64,000 nt of DNA from Tachypleus tridentatus (GCF_004210375.1 NC_134837.1:161923310-161987309); one strand, 5' to 3'; positions 48,553 through 59,946 are shown, numbered from the stretch's first letter. Notes: generated by a model from the letters alone, not told the origin. Program-made: numbers and translations.

Positions 48553-51407
48553 CCTTTTTAAAGTTAAAATTAGATTAAACTAGTTAATAGTATTTACCTT
48601 CATTTACTAGACACTGAAAAAATAATATGAAATGTATATAAACAAGACAAACATTATTCTAACTCTAAAAAAATGTAGTTCTTTTAATGTTCTCATATTC
48701 AAGTGCAACAAAAATAGATCTGGACCATCAACGTCATTGTTGTTAATTCAAAGTTTCCCTGATTTCTGGACATTGAAATATTTTGGATATTTGGCTACTG
48801 GTACTTAATATCTCAGCTGTTAGGCAACATTTTTATATCATGAAATATGAATATGTTTGTGTGTACCTATGTGTATATACGCAGAAGGTTGGATATTCTT
48901 TAACACAACAATTTTGATGAGGTATTCAATTTACGTACTTAAAAACTGACAAATTTAATTACACAAAACGTTTTTACTGATACACAGTCAATATATTCAA
49001 GCCCTAGATTAGAACTGATGACAGTAACTGTAGCAACTGCTCGATTTATTGTGTTATTTTTAAATCTCGAAACGTTCGTACTCTTTGTTTTTGCAGCAGT
49101 TGGTTGAAGAGGCTAAAAATATGTTAATTAAATTTCTTTGTTCAATTTTCCTTTGTTCGATGTAGAAGATTATTTCACATTATTTTGAAAAATTATCAAC
49201 ATCCAGCTTACATATGGTTTCCTTCGTGAAGGTGTAAATTTTATAATAATATTAATATTTAAGAAGCTAATGCATATTTTCATCCACTAAAAACACCAGG
49301 GAAACATCTCTCGCTTGTTTATAAACGCACGACACTCAAAAGTCATTTACATGAATTACCTAGACGTAAATTAAAATAAAAAATATTGTTACTAGTTTAA
49401 ACACAAAGGGGAATTATTGATAAAATAACACATATGAAACAAACCTGTAACTATACTGTAATAAAACTGTATCGCTTTAAATCTGTAATAAAAGTTTCAA
49501 CATTCATAAAGTAGTCACATGTTCATTGGTCTACGTATACTAGAAAACCTCGCTTCAACATTGTCGATGCACCTGGTGTAGCACTTTTATCTGTAGTAGA
49601 GCCACTGATTTACACTATTTTTCCTAAGTCTATGCATAAGGTATTATTACCAGGTGTTGTTGATACAACTAAGTTACTTGAATAAAACTGTTGGTAAAAT
49701 CTTTTGAGTACTATAAATAAATATTACAGTGGAAAACAGTTAAGTTTCAAAAGTATCAACTTCTTATAAAAATAATGCACTGAACGTGTTTTTCAACTTA
49801 TTTTAAAGAACACCATAAATATTCTTAAGTTTCCTTAGTGAAGAAGGTTTCTTCTCTCTAAATTTTAGTTTCTCTATAAAGAAGTTAAGAACAGGAAGTT
49901 GTTTGGTAGTTTAATCATAACCAAAGTTTTTTCAAAATCCTTACGTTTGAATAGTTTATTTTCAGGTGTGCATGAAACCGAACTGTTTACACTTCTGACA
50001 ATGAATAAAGTAAAAACTTTGTGTGTCCCGTTTTCTTCCTTATCTCGCTCGCTTTTAGAAGTTGTTAAGAAACAATTTATACAATACAGATAATGTTGCG
50101 TATCAAACCATATCTCAAGCTCCTTTAAAATCTTAAAACTAAGTATCAATGAAATCTGGCCATATATTTCGTAGAAAGGGTATTGAAGAAATGCTCAGAG
50201 ATTGACTGATGCCAGCAAAACTGTTACCACTGGCAAGACAGTAAAAATAAATTGTACAAGAAAGCTGGGTCGCCATCTAACGGAAGTGTAGCGCGAGAGA
50301 AAACTTGACGGAAAGGAGACTTGAAACTATACAAGTGATTATCTATATTGTGTCCAATATGATTATCAAACGCCAACTTTATAAGTGTGTTATAAGTGTT
50401 CAATCTTATCCTCTGTCATTGAAAAGGTTAAAGGCGGAAGGTACAGATGATTTGTAAAATAATTCTTATGTTCTATATTATTCTATATATATTTTTACAG
50501 CGTTCATGACTAGCTGTGAAATACACGTGAAATGATTTTCAAAGTTTTACTGTAAATGGATCCGTAACATTGAGAAATACATAACTGTTATGTATTAAGT
50601 GAACTAAATCTTGATATCCTACATTAAACAAAATATTTCTGGTTCACCCTGAATGCTTTTGAATTTATAAGCCTAAACAAATGTACTCATCATTCAGAAA
50701 ACTATACTTAAGCTTATAAAACTTAAAGCTCAACAGCTTGTTTTGTTAAATGTAATTGAAGGTGCAATAAGATAAACTTCGCATGCTCCTAAGAAAAACG
50801 GAGTTCCGGAATAGAGACACTGATAAAAATCGCAAGATTTGTTTTTCAATAGTGCAGTATTACAGTAGTGAATGGATAGAATTAATATTCAAAGGTATTT
50901 AAGTAAAGTTGTTGGAAAATCTAAATATTAAACACAAAACATGGTAGAAAAACAAAAGATGACCATTCTGGTCACGGAAATTTTATAGGAGTGATAATTA
51001 TAAACATAGTCTTGTTAACAATGTTACACACAGAAAATTTTATAACAATTTATAAAATAGTGGGAAATATGCAGTAACAGTCTTTTGAAAAAACAAAATT
51101 CTAATGATTAATAATTATCAAAATTATTCAGAAGTGTTCTTATATGACTTCTGTAGAGGTCGTGTCTAACAAAAATTTCCAATTCTGACAAAACAAAGAG
51201 CAAGTAGATTCCACTAGTATCTGTTGTACGCATGCTCCAGGACACGTTTTTCTACCCAAATTACTGATAGCTGTATTCGTGTTGCACACCGATACCTAAA
51301 GTGCAGCTGCTCCGTATTATCCACTTTCGTTAATAATTACATCCTCTGCCGGAAATATCTTTTTTACAAATTAAACACACTTATTTACTTACGTGCCTCA
51401 TTAATGC
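48553..51407. other. AT-rich spacer
   Basis: No gene recognised over 2.8 kb. Opposing ORFs at 49874-50149 (91 codons, minus) and 49899-50093 (64 codons, plus) overlap and neither looks like a known protein. Confidence 0.4.
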
Positions 51408-51523
51408 AGCCCTTCCACTGACACAGCGTTATGTCTGAGGACTTACAAAACTAAAACCTGAGTTTTGATACCAGTGGAGAACAGAGCACAGATAGCCCAT
51501 TGTGAAGCTTCGGTCTTAGTTTG
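51408..51523 (+). repeat. SINE family C
   Basis: GCAGCCCTTCCACTGACACAG, GAGTTTTGATACCAGTGGAG, GAGCACAGATAGCCCATTGTG and TTCGGTCTTAGTTTG. Its 3' end meets the tail of the next, oppositely oriented family A copy, so the two are joined tail to tail. Confidence 0.75.
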
Positions 51524-51794
51524 TAGTTTGTTTTTTTGAATTTCGCGCAAAGCTACTCGAGGGTTATCTGTGCTAGCCGTCCCTAATTTAGCAGTGTTAG
51601 AGGGAAGGCAGCTAGTCATCACCACCCACCGCCAACTCTTGGGCTACTCTTTTATGAACGAATAGTGGGATTGGCCGTCACATTATAACGCCCCGACGGC
51701 TAAAAGGGCGAGCATGTTTGGTGCGACCAGGACTCGAACCCGCGAACCTCAGATTAGGAATCGAACGCCTTAACCCAGCTGGCCATGCCAGGCC
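51524..51794 (-). repeat. SINE family A
   Basis: Minus-oriented, near complete, with a small deletion (AGCAGTGTTAGAGGG lacks AAGACT). The head is the GTTAAGGCGTTCGATTCC type, ending CCATGCCAGGCC. Confidence 0.93.
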
Positions 51795-51940
51795 AACTTT
51801 TATTTGTGGGTAAAGATTAATTTTTATGAAATTTCAACATTGCGTGCAAATAAGTGTGTCAGTATGAAAATTTCAGATAACTTAAAAACTTATGGTTCTT
51901 TTGACATATAATATATAAAGGAAATCTTACGTCTAGAACG

Positions 51941-52052
51941 ATTGCCCCCTGAGTGGCTCAGCAATACTTTTGAGGGCTCATACCGAGTTTTGATACTGAC
52001 GGTGGGCACAACATAAATAAACAATTGTGTAGTTTTGCGCTTAATAAAAAAA
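51941..52052 (+). repeat. SINE family C
   Basis: GCCCCCTGAGTGGCTCAGCA, CCGAGTTTTGATACTGACGG, then GTGGGCACAACATAAATAAAC, TGTAGTTTTGCGCTTAATAA and an (AAAT)n tail. Confidence 0.7.
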
Positions 52053-52233
52053 TAAAATAAATAAAATGATTATAATTTTAAAATTACCTGATTTTACAGG
52101 AAGTAAATTCTACCAGCGACACATTGGGAGATAAAAGTTTTATAAGTTTTTCTTAAGAAAGTTTATATATGGTTCAAGTATTTTTGGTAAAATGCTCTCA
52201 AAAGCTGTTCTGTGTGCATTTAATCTGTATCAA

Positions 52234-52455
52234 AGCCTGGTACGGCCTGGTGATTAGAACACTTGGCTCGCAATTTGCAAAGTTGTTCGCACTTTCAGCT
52301 GAGGGACATTGTACTGTAATTGTAAATCCTACAATCTGTTGGTTAAAGAGCAAACCAAGAATTAGCGGTGGGTGGTATTAACTAGCTGCCTTCTCGCTAG
52401 TTTATAACTTCCCGGTTAAGAACAGTTAGCGTAGATATCCCCCGAGTAGCTGAAC
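52234..52455 (+). repeat. SINE family A, degenerate
   Basis: Plus-oriented: AGCCTGGTACGGCCTGGTGA, ACACTTGGCTCGCAATTTG, TTTCAGCTGAGGGACATTG, GCGGTGGGTGG, TAACTAGCTGCCTTC. The B box has been lost in a deletion after GCAAAGTTG. Confidence 0.75.
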
Positions 52456-52612
52456 CAGTATATTAAACCTATCCATACTATTACGGACAGTGTTAACCTA
52501 TTTTCTCAATGCTCTACATACTTTGACGCATTTTATTTGAACCAACAATTTTGTGTTATTGCATATGAGATAAAGGAAAGAAATAAAAGCAGTATTAATA
52601 TGAGAGAAAAAC

Positions 52613-52702
52613 AATTTAACTACACAGTATAACATGATTTTAAACCCTCTTTATCGTAATTTAACTACACAGTATAACATGATTTTAAACCCTCTTTATC
52701 GT
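52613..52702. repeat. Perfect 45-bp tandem duplication
   Basis: A 45-bp segment starting AATTTAACTACACAGTATAAC and ending CTCTTTATCGT is present twice in direct succession without a mismatch. It is either very recent or an assembly duplication. Confidence 0.97.
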
Positions 52703-53154
52703 ATTCAAACTTTCTGAATAAATCTTGGAATTTTAGATGTGTTACTGGTGAAATTATATTTACAATAATTTGAGGTTTACTTATCATTCTACTATAATGG
52801 GCTAAAAGTAGTCTAGATGATAGGGTACCAGACTATAGATCTAAGGTTCTTGGGTCAAGTACCGTTATCATCAAAAGAAATATATATTACGCTCTGTATC
52901 TTGGGATCTTGTGGGCCTTATAAGAGTGACAGACAAATTCCACCATTCAGTCTGACAAGCATAGCCTTTCCTCTAGGGACAGCTAATACATATAACTTTC
53001 ATTTAGGTTTAGGTGAGGTTCAACAAATACACAAAAACCTTCGAAACTTTTATTAATAAGAATCGCACACCAATATATCAATTGTAATGGTGTTGGAGAT
53101 AACAAGTGAAATATTTCTTGATGACGAGAAACCCACTTGAAGTAAAAATGTATC
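52703..53154. other. AT-rich spacer
   Basis: No gene; a 79-codon ORF at 52817-53056 is not recognised, though it lies in a slightly less AT-rich patch. Confidence 0.35.
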
Positions 53155-53202
53155 TTAAGACGGCTGGTATAGGTATTGAAACTTGTATTAAAATAAAGTA
53201 GA

Positions 53203-53242
53203 GAACAACGTTTCGACCTCCTTAAATCATCTTCAGGTTAAC
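53203..53242 (-). ncRNA. Possible degenerate hammerhead motif of the Penelope-like element
   Basis: On the minus strand CCTGAAGATGA is followed by TTTAAGGAGGTC and GAAACGTTG. The middle part can fold as a short stem GATTT/AGGTC using two G-U pairs, followed by the conserved GAAAC box. The first core box departs from CUGAUGA, so activity is doubtful. Confidence 0.3.
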
Positions 53243-53479
53243 AAAGAAAGTTTGCAACTGACCGTTGTCGAGCACATCTTAGAAACGAGAGTGTAAACGG
53301 GTACGAGATTGTAGGGGGCGATGCAGTATATGTTAGGTTATTAATTAGTACAGGTAAAAAGGTGTTCCTTTATTCTAGTTTAATTTTTGTTTGAATTGTT
53401 GTACAAGTAGGTGTTCTTTGATTTTGCGTTTGTTTATATTTGTTTCCCTACTTAGTGTCTATGGTTATGTTGTGTTTAT

Positions 53480-54545
53480 TTTATTTGCAGTGTTCAAAAA
53501 CATGTGAAGATGTTTTTCTTTCAATCTGGTTTCCCTTTTTCTTCTTGTTTCTCCAATATAGAAGTCGTGGCAGTTATCACATTGTATTTTATAAATAATA
53601 TTGGTATGGTGTTTGTCAGTGTAGTTTTTACACAGTATGGACTTTCGTTTTGTACCTGGTTTTTAAATAAATTTGGTGTTCATTGGAATGTTGTGTTTTG
53701 TTATAAGTTGTTTTTTTTCCAAATGTTGGTTATTTTTTCGCTGATGTCGGGAACATATAGTATGCAGCAGTATAAGGTTTTGCAGTGTGTTGTACCTTGG
53801 GATGTATTATGTTTTGTTTATTGTTGACCATGTTGTTGATCTCGGTGTGTGTGTGTAAGTTTTTTAATAGCTTTTGGACGAAATTTGTTGATGTCGATGA
53901 AGTGTTGTTTTGTTTTGATGATTTTGTCTTTAATTTGATCAGGTGAGCATAGTATTGTGGCTGTGTTTATCTGGTTTATTAATAGTTGAGTTTTTTGTTT
54001 TGTTTCATGTGCTGAGTCCCAGAGAATGTATAATTCAGTATGGGTGATTTTTTTCTGTGAATTTCTGTTTGGAACTGTGTATCAGTTTTGTGATCTTGAA
54101 GTTAACAAATGCCACTTGGTTGGTTATTTTGTGTTCACAGGTGAACTTAATTTAATGTTGAGGGTTATGGAGTTAACGTGGTTGAAAAAAACTATGTGTG
54201 TGTTCTGTAGATGTGAATCTAACAACTGTATCATCAACATACCTGTGCCAGTATAGTAAATGGTGTAAGGCTGAATTGATTGCTTGAGAATCAATCTGTG
54301 TCGTGAAAATGCTGGCTAGAACTGGTGACACGAGATTGCCCATACTTAAGCCATTTATTTGTAGCTAGCATTGGTCATTGAACATGAAGTAAATTTTGGT
54401 GGTAGTGAATTCCATAAAGGTTGCTAAATGGTTGCTCGGGATGTGTATCAATAGGTTTAGGTCTTGGATATAAAGTTCTAAAGCTGTGTTGCAGGCTTCG
54501 GTAGCTGGGACTTCTGTGAAGAGGGAAGTTACACCAAAACTGGCC
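53480..54545 (-). pseudogene. Penelope-like reverse transcriptase with GIY-YIG domain, inactivated
   Basis: The protein would copy element RNA and nick DNA at the target. In order on the minus strand it shows FGVTSLFTEVP (a polymerase motif usually read as SLFTNVP), INGLSMGNLVSPVLAS, the catalytic YVDD (codons at 54230-54241, within LLYWHRYVDDTVV), and VAFVNFKI. The endonuclease part follows with NIIYKIQCDNCHDFYIGET and RLKEKHLH. In-frame stops lie just upstream of the MGNLVSP motif (54365-54367 region), after the YVDD segment, and further on. Catalytic residues survive, but the frame does not. The long plus-strand ORFs at 53504-53827 and 54026-54256 are antisense shadows of this gene. Confidence 0.85.
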
Positions 54546-54560
54546 ATTAAAACTTTGTGG

Positions 54561-54883
54561 TTTAATTAATCAAAAATAGATTTAAAGTTAAAGGAGTCTT
54601 TGAAAAAGCAGCTGGATGATGATACATATTTAGAAAATGCCTTGAAATGAAATATTTCTTATCCAAAACTAACAAAACAGTTCTATAACAGTAACAGTTA
54701 TAGAGACAAATGCAGCCGAAGAAGCGTCCTAAAGCATTCTAACAGTATTTTGAAATGGTAACAAGCAATCAGATGTCAGTATGACTGATTGGGTAATAAT
54801 GTAAATACAGGTTGCTTTTTTTAATCAAACGCATGGTATCTATTTCATGAATGAGCCTGTAGTACGCAGCCAATGGTATAATT
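54561..54883. other. Spacer
   Basis: No gene. Ends with TCCTATATCTG (54884-54894), the left target duplication of the next SINE. Confidence 0.4.
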
Positions 54884-54894
54884 TCCTATATCTG

Positions 54895-55179
54895 GGGGCC
54901 TGGCATGGCCTAGCGCGTTAAGGCGTGCGATTCGTAAACTGAGGGTCGCGGGTTCGCGCCCGAGTCGCGCCAAACATGCTCGCCCTCCCAGCCGTGGGGG
55001 CGTTATAATGTTACGGTCAATCCCACTATTCGTTGGTAAAAGAGTAGCCCAAGAGTTGGCGGTGGGTGGTGATGACTAGCTGCCTTCCCTCTAGTCTTAC
55101 ACTGCTAAATTAGGGACGGCTAGCACAGATAGCCCTCGAGTAACTTTGTGTGAAATTCCAAAACAAACAAACAAACAAA
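54895..55179 (+). repeat. SINE family A, full length, perfect 11-bp duplication
   Basis: Plus-oriented and the best reference copy. TCCTATATCTG flanks it at 54884-54894 and 55180-55190. The head starts GGGGCCTGGCATGGCCTAGC, the B box region is GGGTTCGCGCC, the body is intact and the tail is four CAAA repeats. The full element is about 285 bp. Confidence 0.98.
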
Positions 55180-55190
55180 TCCTATATCTG

Positions 55191-56173
55191 ATGTGAGCCA
55201 CTACTTTAATCTGTGAACCAGTCAATATAAAATCTGAGAATTTTGGGAACATTCCATCCATACAAGTAGCACCAAAGTAAACTGTTCTTGAACTGAAAAA
55301 CCGCAGCATTATATATATTATTTGGAACTACTGCAGCACATTGCTGTATGTAGTACCTTATGTAAGGATAGTATTTTAACAAGTATCTTATGGAGTTCTG
55401 AAGAACAATGCTCTCATAGGATCACATGTAATCCCTAGTACTTTTTGCTTTATAAAACCATCACCGTTTTAGTTGTTTTAGGTAAATTGAACTTATTGCC
55501 TAGTTTACCAGAATTTTATGTCCTAACTTTCGAAATCTGAAAACAAACATGCGCATCTGGTACTAAAGAACTCCTTGTAAGTGTTTTTTTACTCTTATTA
55601 ATACGTTTAAGTTTTGATGGAAAGAAAAAAGTTGTTACGAATATTCATTATTTCTAATTTGTTCTTACCCTCCGGCATAAACTTTCGTTGCAGGTGTTAA
55701 CTTAAGTTTCCCGGTGAGAAAACTTAGAGGTATAATAACACAGACAAAATAAAGGTTAGACGATTCGTATGCCGACTACAATTTATATATCATCTTTAAG
55801 AGAGAACCAATCGTAACAACAATTCTCCCATCTGATTTAACTGAATTTTGTAACGATTTATCTTTATACCCACGCAGTTTTTCTTTTTAAGCATATTTGT
55901 CACAGGGTTATTTCTAAAAAAAAATCCTTTCCACGTTGTCTGCGGGAGAAAGTTGTAATTTCCATACTAAACGGTTCTTCGTCTAGCAAGTTCTCTCCAG
56001 AGGCAATTTTTAGTTAGTGCCAAGAAACTCGTTTTTCTGATTTATCCGCCCTAGGGATCGACGGGAAGTCACGAGACCTTCGTTTTCCTGCTTGCACGGA
56101 AAGCCAGGAAATAATTATGTACTAGGCCTAGAAAGGTGCTAACATCTCAATGATTTGGATGGGAATGTTTTAG
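55191..56173. other. Spacer
   Basis: No gene recognised; composition becomes more GC-balanced toward the end (from about 55900). Confidence 0.4.
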
Positions 56174-56355
56174 GAGGTTCAGCTGATTGTGGCTGTCTCT
56201 GATTTATCGATCTTTCACGTACTTAAAGCTCCAGAATGGTATGCATATACTGGGCAGAGGTTAATAAAACGTGAAACGAAGTTACGAAGTCGTCATTTGC
56301 ACCTGATTGCGGTGCACAACATGAAGCCTCGACTAAGCCGTGATGCCCTGCTGTG
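56174..56355 (+). other. Candidate internal exon, unrecognised
   Basis: An acceptor-like GGGAATGTTTTAG ends at 56173. The next frame is open for about 61 codons up to TAG at 56357-56359, and a donor-like GTG|GTAGAA lies at 56356. The translation includes APEWYAYTGQRLIKRETKL and HNMKPRLSRDALLW, with a composition unlike the Asn/Lys/Ile/Phe-rich chance ORFs around it. Against it, a 74-codon minus-strand ORF (56223-56447) and a 68-codon plus-strand ORF (56353-56559) overlap the patch, so the GC rise alone may open frames. Confidence 0.25.
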
Positions 56356-56776
56356 GTAGAAAAGGGCGTTAAAAACTCACTCTCTGTAGTGCCCACCATA
56401 ACTGTCTTTAAACGGTGCAAAACGGCCCTTCCGAATCTAATAAACATGGAAACATCAGTGGCAAGTAGATGTGACGCTTCAAATGGAATGCCAGCAATAT
56501 TCTTTCCCCAAGTTCAAAGCGAGATAAACAAAAATAGAACTTATGAGACGAACGACTAAGCTGATGTTATTAGAGATTCATAAGAGTGTAATCAGCCGTG
56601 GAAGAGAAACAGAACCAAAATACTTCTGTATAGTGTAATCGTACAGAGAAAGACCCGGATCAATGAACACCAGAACAGAGTGATGAATCGTAATAAATAG
56701 TACCTAAGGTTTACATAGTTTAATAAATGACCCACTGAATATTTTGAAGATATTAATTTTGGGAGGTTTTACAGTG

Positions 56777-57060
56777 TGGTCCGGCATGACCAGGTGACTG
56801 GGGCCCTCCACTCGCACTCTAAGGGTCGCGGGTTCCAATCCCCGTCATATCAAACATACCCTTTCAGCTGTGGAGGTGTTATAAGGTGATAGTCAATCCT
56901 ACTATTCGTTGGTAAAAGAGTTGCCCACAAGATGGAGGTGGGAAGTGATTACGAACTGTTTTCTTTAGTTTTACGTCGAGAAATTAGAAATGACTAGCGC
57001 GGATAGACCCCGTCTAGCTTTAGGCAAAATTCAAAAACTAACCAAACTAACCAGCAAACG
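56777..57060 (+). repeat. SINE family A with target-site duplication
   Basis: Plus-oriented, complete but diverged. TTTACAGTG flanks it at 56768-56776 and 57061-57069. The head is TGGTCCGGCATGACCAGGTG with B box GGTTCCAATCC. Confidence 0.94.
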
Positions 57061-57069
57061 TTTACAGTG

Positions 57070-57769
57070 AGAAAACAAGAACAAGATAGAATGATATTAC
57101 TTTATTTTTCTCTTTGCTCTTAGATTTCAGTCCTATCGTCGGAAAAAGCGGTATTTTTGAATATTTATCGAACAAAACAAAGACAAAAAATGGCATTGGC
57201 GTCTTTGTGACAACTTGTGTAAAAATTCTGTAAAGACAGAGTTTATTTATGGCTGAAACCAAAAATTGCAGTAATTTTTTGCTGTAAATAATATCCACAG
57301 TGTCTTTAAAATTTTGATCTCGACTGGAAGTACCGTATCTTAACAGTGGCAAAAAAAACAAAACTCATTGCTTTAAAATGATTATGTTATAAAATATACT
57401 TAAACATAAAAACTTGTTTCTGACTGGCAGACACAGCTCAGTAGTCTTTCTTAGTGGAGGGCTTACTTTTATGACATAATTTTTATTACTTTCTCTCGTA
57501 AAAGCTAGATAATAGAGGACAGTATCAAACCAGCGGCAGTAGCAGTAACTTTGAGAATTACCAACAGAGTATTCTCCTAATAAGAGACATATTCAAGGCT
57601 GAGATGACCAAGAAATTACCTCTATGTAATAATGAAATATTTTGCCCACTCTGACTGTTTTATGCTTTCCGAGATTTTTCCATGGCTGTCAAAACTTACA
57701 TAAAAACTTAATCCTGCAATACAGGACAAACTAGGTATCAAATACAAATAAGAGAATAAGTTTATGTTT
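57070..57769. other. AT-rich spacer
   Basis: A 99-codon minus-strand ORF (57062-57361) lies here; it is not recognised. Nothing else supported. Confidence 0.4.
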
Positions 57770-57780
57770 ATTTTAAATAA

Positions 57781-58057
57781 TGCGGGTCCCGAAGTGGCCA
57801 GGTGGCTAAGGCACTAGAATCGTAATCCAGCGCCCTGCGTTAGAATCCTCGTTACACCAAACATACTTGCCCTTTCAGACGCGGAGGAGTTATTATGTGA
57901 CGATCAATCTCACTATTCGTTGGTAAAAGAGTTTCCCAAGAGTTGGCGATGGGTGATGACGTCTAGCTGCCTTCCCTCTAGTGTTACATTGCTAAATTAG
58001 GGACGGCTAGCGCAAATAACCCTCGTGTAGCTTTGCGCGAAATTGAAAATAATATAA
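57781..58057 (+). repeat. SINE family A with target-site duplication
   Basis: Plus-oriented, complete. The flanks ATTTTAAATAA (57770-57780) and ATTTTAAGTAA (58058-58068) differ at one base. The head is GGTGGCTAAGGCACTAGAAT with a decayed B box (CGTTAGAATCC). Confidence 0.94.
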
Positions 58058-58152
58058 TTTTAAGTAAAATATATGTCCTTTACTTAAAAAATGATTTTTA
58101 TAATTTCCAAACAGATAACTGATAATATTAGTAAGTTGAAACACGGCAGAAA

Positions 58153-58173
58153 TGTGTGTGTGTGTGTGTGTGT
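58153..58173. repeat. (TG)n microsatellite
   Basis: About ten TG repeats. They underlie the Cys-Val repeats in a 102-codon ORF at 58091-58399, which is therefore not credible as a gene. Confidence 0.9.
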
Positions 58174-58731
58174 ATTTATCTTTAAGCAGTTTTATCAAAT
58201 AATTTCAATTTTCCCACCTTTTAACACGACTGTCAGAGTGAAATTTATAAATAAGTCGTTTCATTTGAACGATAATATTATCCATCATAAAAATTTTACG
58301 CGTCTTTTTTTTTTCGTGCAAGTCGCAGGTGTTACAAGAAATAATATGAATGCCAAGTTAAGCGACGCTTTTCACGACGAAAAAAATACATATTGGTAGA
58401 TATTGCTTCGAACACACCTGCCACTACACCATCCACATTTTCATAAATTACTGATAAAACCCTTCAGCTTATGACCTACCCGAGATTTTAATATAAAAGT
58501 TCAAAACTATGTTTTTATAAATTCAAACATTTCATTAATTACTTTATTGAAAATTTATGTTGTTATACAACCAGAAAAGTTCATAAAAAATGATAATAAA
58601 TACGGAAAATAACTACTGCATGAAACCCTACCTCACAGCTTCTATCATTGTAACATACATATTTATATCTTCATCATCTGTAAAATACCTTAAGACCGTA
58701 TCACGATCACGTTTTCCTTTGATGTCTTAGC

Positions 58732-59045
58732 TCGATCTTTCTCCCAACCATAGAAAAGTGATGGCCTCCTCTGCCAATGTACTTGTATCTCACTTATCAT
58801 GTTTAACTCAGAATCAACCATATCTTTATTTTTTGATCAGCATCTTTCTCCCAACGAAGAAAATTGGTAGCTTCCTGTGCTAGTTTCCATGTATTTTACT
58901 TATCATGCTTAACTCTAAATAAACCACACCTTTATCGTTTAGCCGTATTTTTATACCAACGAAAAAAGTTGGTAGCATTCTCTGTCAATGTTTCTGTATT
59001 TTACTTATCATATTTAACTTTAAAAAAACCATATCTTTATCTTGT
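58732..59045. repeat. Diverged tandem trimer of about 105 bp
   Basis: Three units start near 58732, 58839 and 58940. Each has TTTCTCCCAACGAAGAAA or a variant, then TTGGTAGC, CTGTGC/TGTCAATG, GTATTTTACTTATCATG, TTTAACTC and ACCATATCTTTATC. A 103-codon ORF (58864-59175) reads through two units in the same frame, producing a repeated FYLS-L-TL-KP-LY peptide; I regard this as a by-product. Confidence 0.85.
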
Positions 59046-59468
59046 TCGCTGCACATGGCCAGAGTGTCACATTCATTTACTGGGTCATCTTTATTCAAAC
59101 TTAAGCATGTTACTGTTACTGTTCATATCTTCATTCCCCCCTTTGTTGTCATTCAACCAAGAAGTTAACAGTTGACAACCCTGTTTGTCCGCATGTTCAA
59201 CGTTAGAAAATAGATCATGGAATGATTGAAGCTTATAGCCCAGTGAATTTAACTACAAAACAACGAGACAGAGTTCCATCCATCCAGAGCTGTTTATTAC
59301 GTATACAAATATCAATATAACAAAACATAATAGAATATAGCTTCATTAAGGTATGCATATTTACACGATATTGTTATAAATTGCCAATGCTAATGCTATT
59401 TTATGATTTGGTTTTTAAGATCATTGTATTTTATTTTGTAATTTTAATTTTATTTACTTTCCGTTCTC

Positions 59469-59592
59469 TAGTCTCCCTCAGGAACAGCGGTAAGTCTTCA
59501 GATTCACAATGCTAAAATCAGAGGTTCGATTCCCCTCGGTGGACATAACAAATAGTCAGATGTGGCTTTGTTATAAGAAAAACACACACCTC
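59469..59592 (+). repeat. SINE family B
   Basis: TCTCCCTCAGGAACAGCGGTA, GAGGTTCGATTCCCCTCGG, CAAATAGTCAGATGTGGCTTTG and an (ACAC) tail. CCGTTCTC (59461-59468) and CCATTCTC (59593-59600) may be its target duplication with one mismatch. Confidence 0.85.
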
Positions 59593-59761
59593 CCATTCTC
59601 CAATTTCATTTCGATTTTATGTGTTCGGAGTTTTAGTTCAGTTTTTACATTATGTATTATTATTTTGATTAATTGTATTTTGATTTTGAGATTGATATTT
59701 ATTTATTAGTTTTTTATTTCTACTTAAACAGTGCTTTATTTTAATTTTTCCGACTCTCTCT

Positions 59762-59946
59762 TTACTGATGTGTGATAATACGTCCTGTCTTTTTCGTTTT
59801 TAGGCGACATGGCGTCTTGCGTGTAACCTGAAGAAAATGGTTACCAAATTTAGCGAATTGCAACAAATATTCTGGTTCTATCATCTCATTAAATTTAAGA
59901 TTTTTTGGGCGAGGTAGCTCTTGAAATAAGGAAGGAGTTGCAATGA
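59762..59946 (-). other. Candidate exon or coding fragment, unrecognised
   Basis: On the minus strand an acceptor-like ATGACTATTTCAG ends at 59947. The next frame is open for about 60 codons to TAA (59762-59764). It reads PSLFQELPRPKNLKF, EPEYLLQFAKFGNHFLQ and CRLKTKKTGR. A donor-like CA|GTAAAG lies at the end. The residue mix is more protein-like than in neighbouring ORFs, but I cannot name a family. Confidence 0.3.

Larger units (their letters stand above)
53160..54560 (-). mobile_element. Penelope-like retroelement, 5'-truncated
   Basis: Minus-oriented remnant containing part of a reverse transcriptase (54545 down to about 53850), a GIY-YIG endonuclease segment (about 53640-53480) and a 3' end with GGAGGTCGAAACGTTGTTC near 53205-53235. 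The order reverse transcriptase then GIY-YIG is diagnostic for Penelope-like elements. The N-terminal part of the polymerase is missing beyond 54560, consistent with 5' truncation. Confidence 0.85.

Noticed and set aside
53504-53827. 107-codon plus-strand ORF rich in Phe, Val and Cys, looking membrane-like
   Set aside because: It is antisense to the Penelope-like GIY-YIG segment; the hydrophobic look comes from reversed codons.
58091-58399. 102-codon ORF with Cys-Val repeats
   Set aside because: The repeats come from a (TG)n microsatellite and the rest is AT-rich chance ORF.
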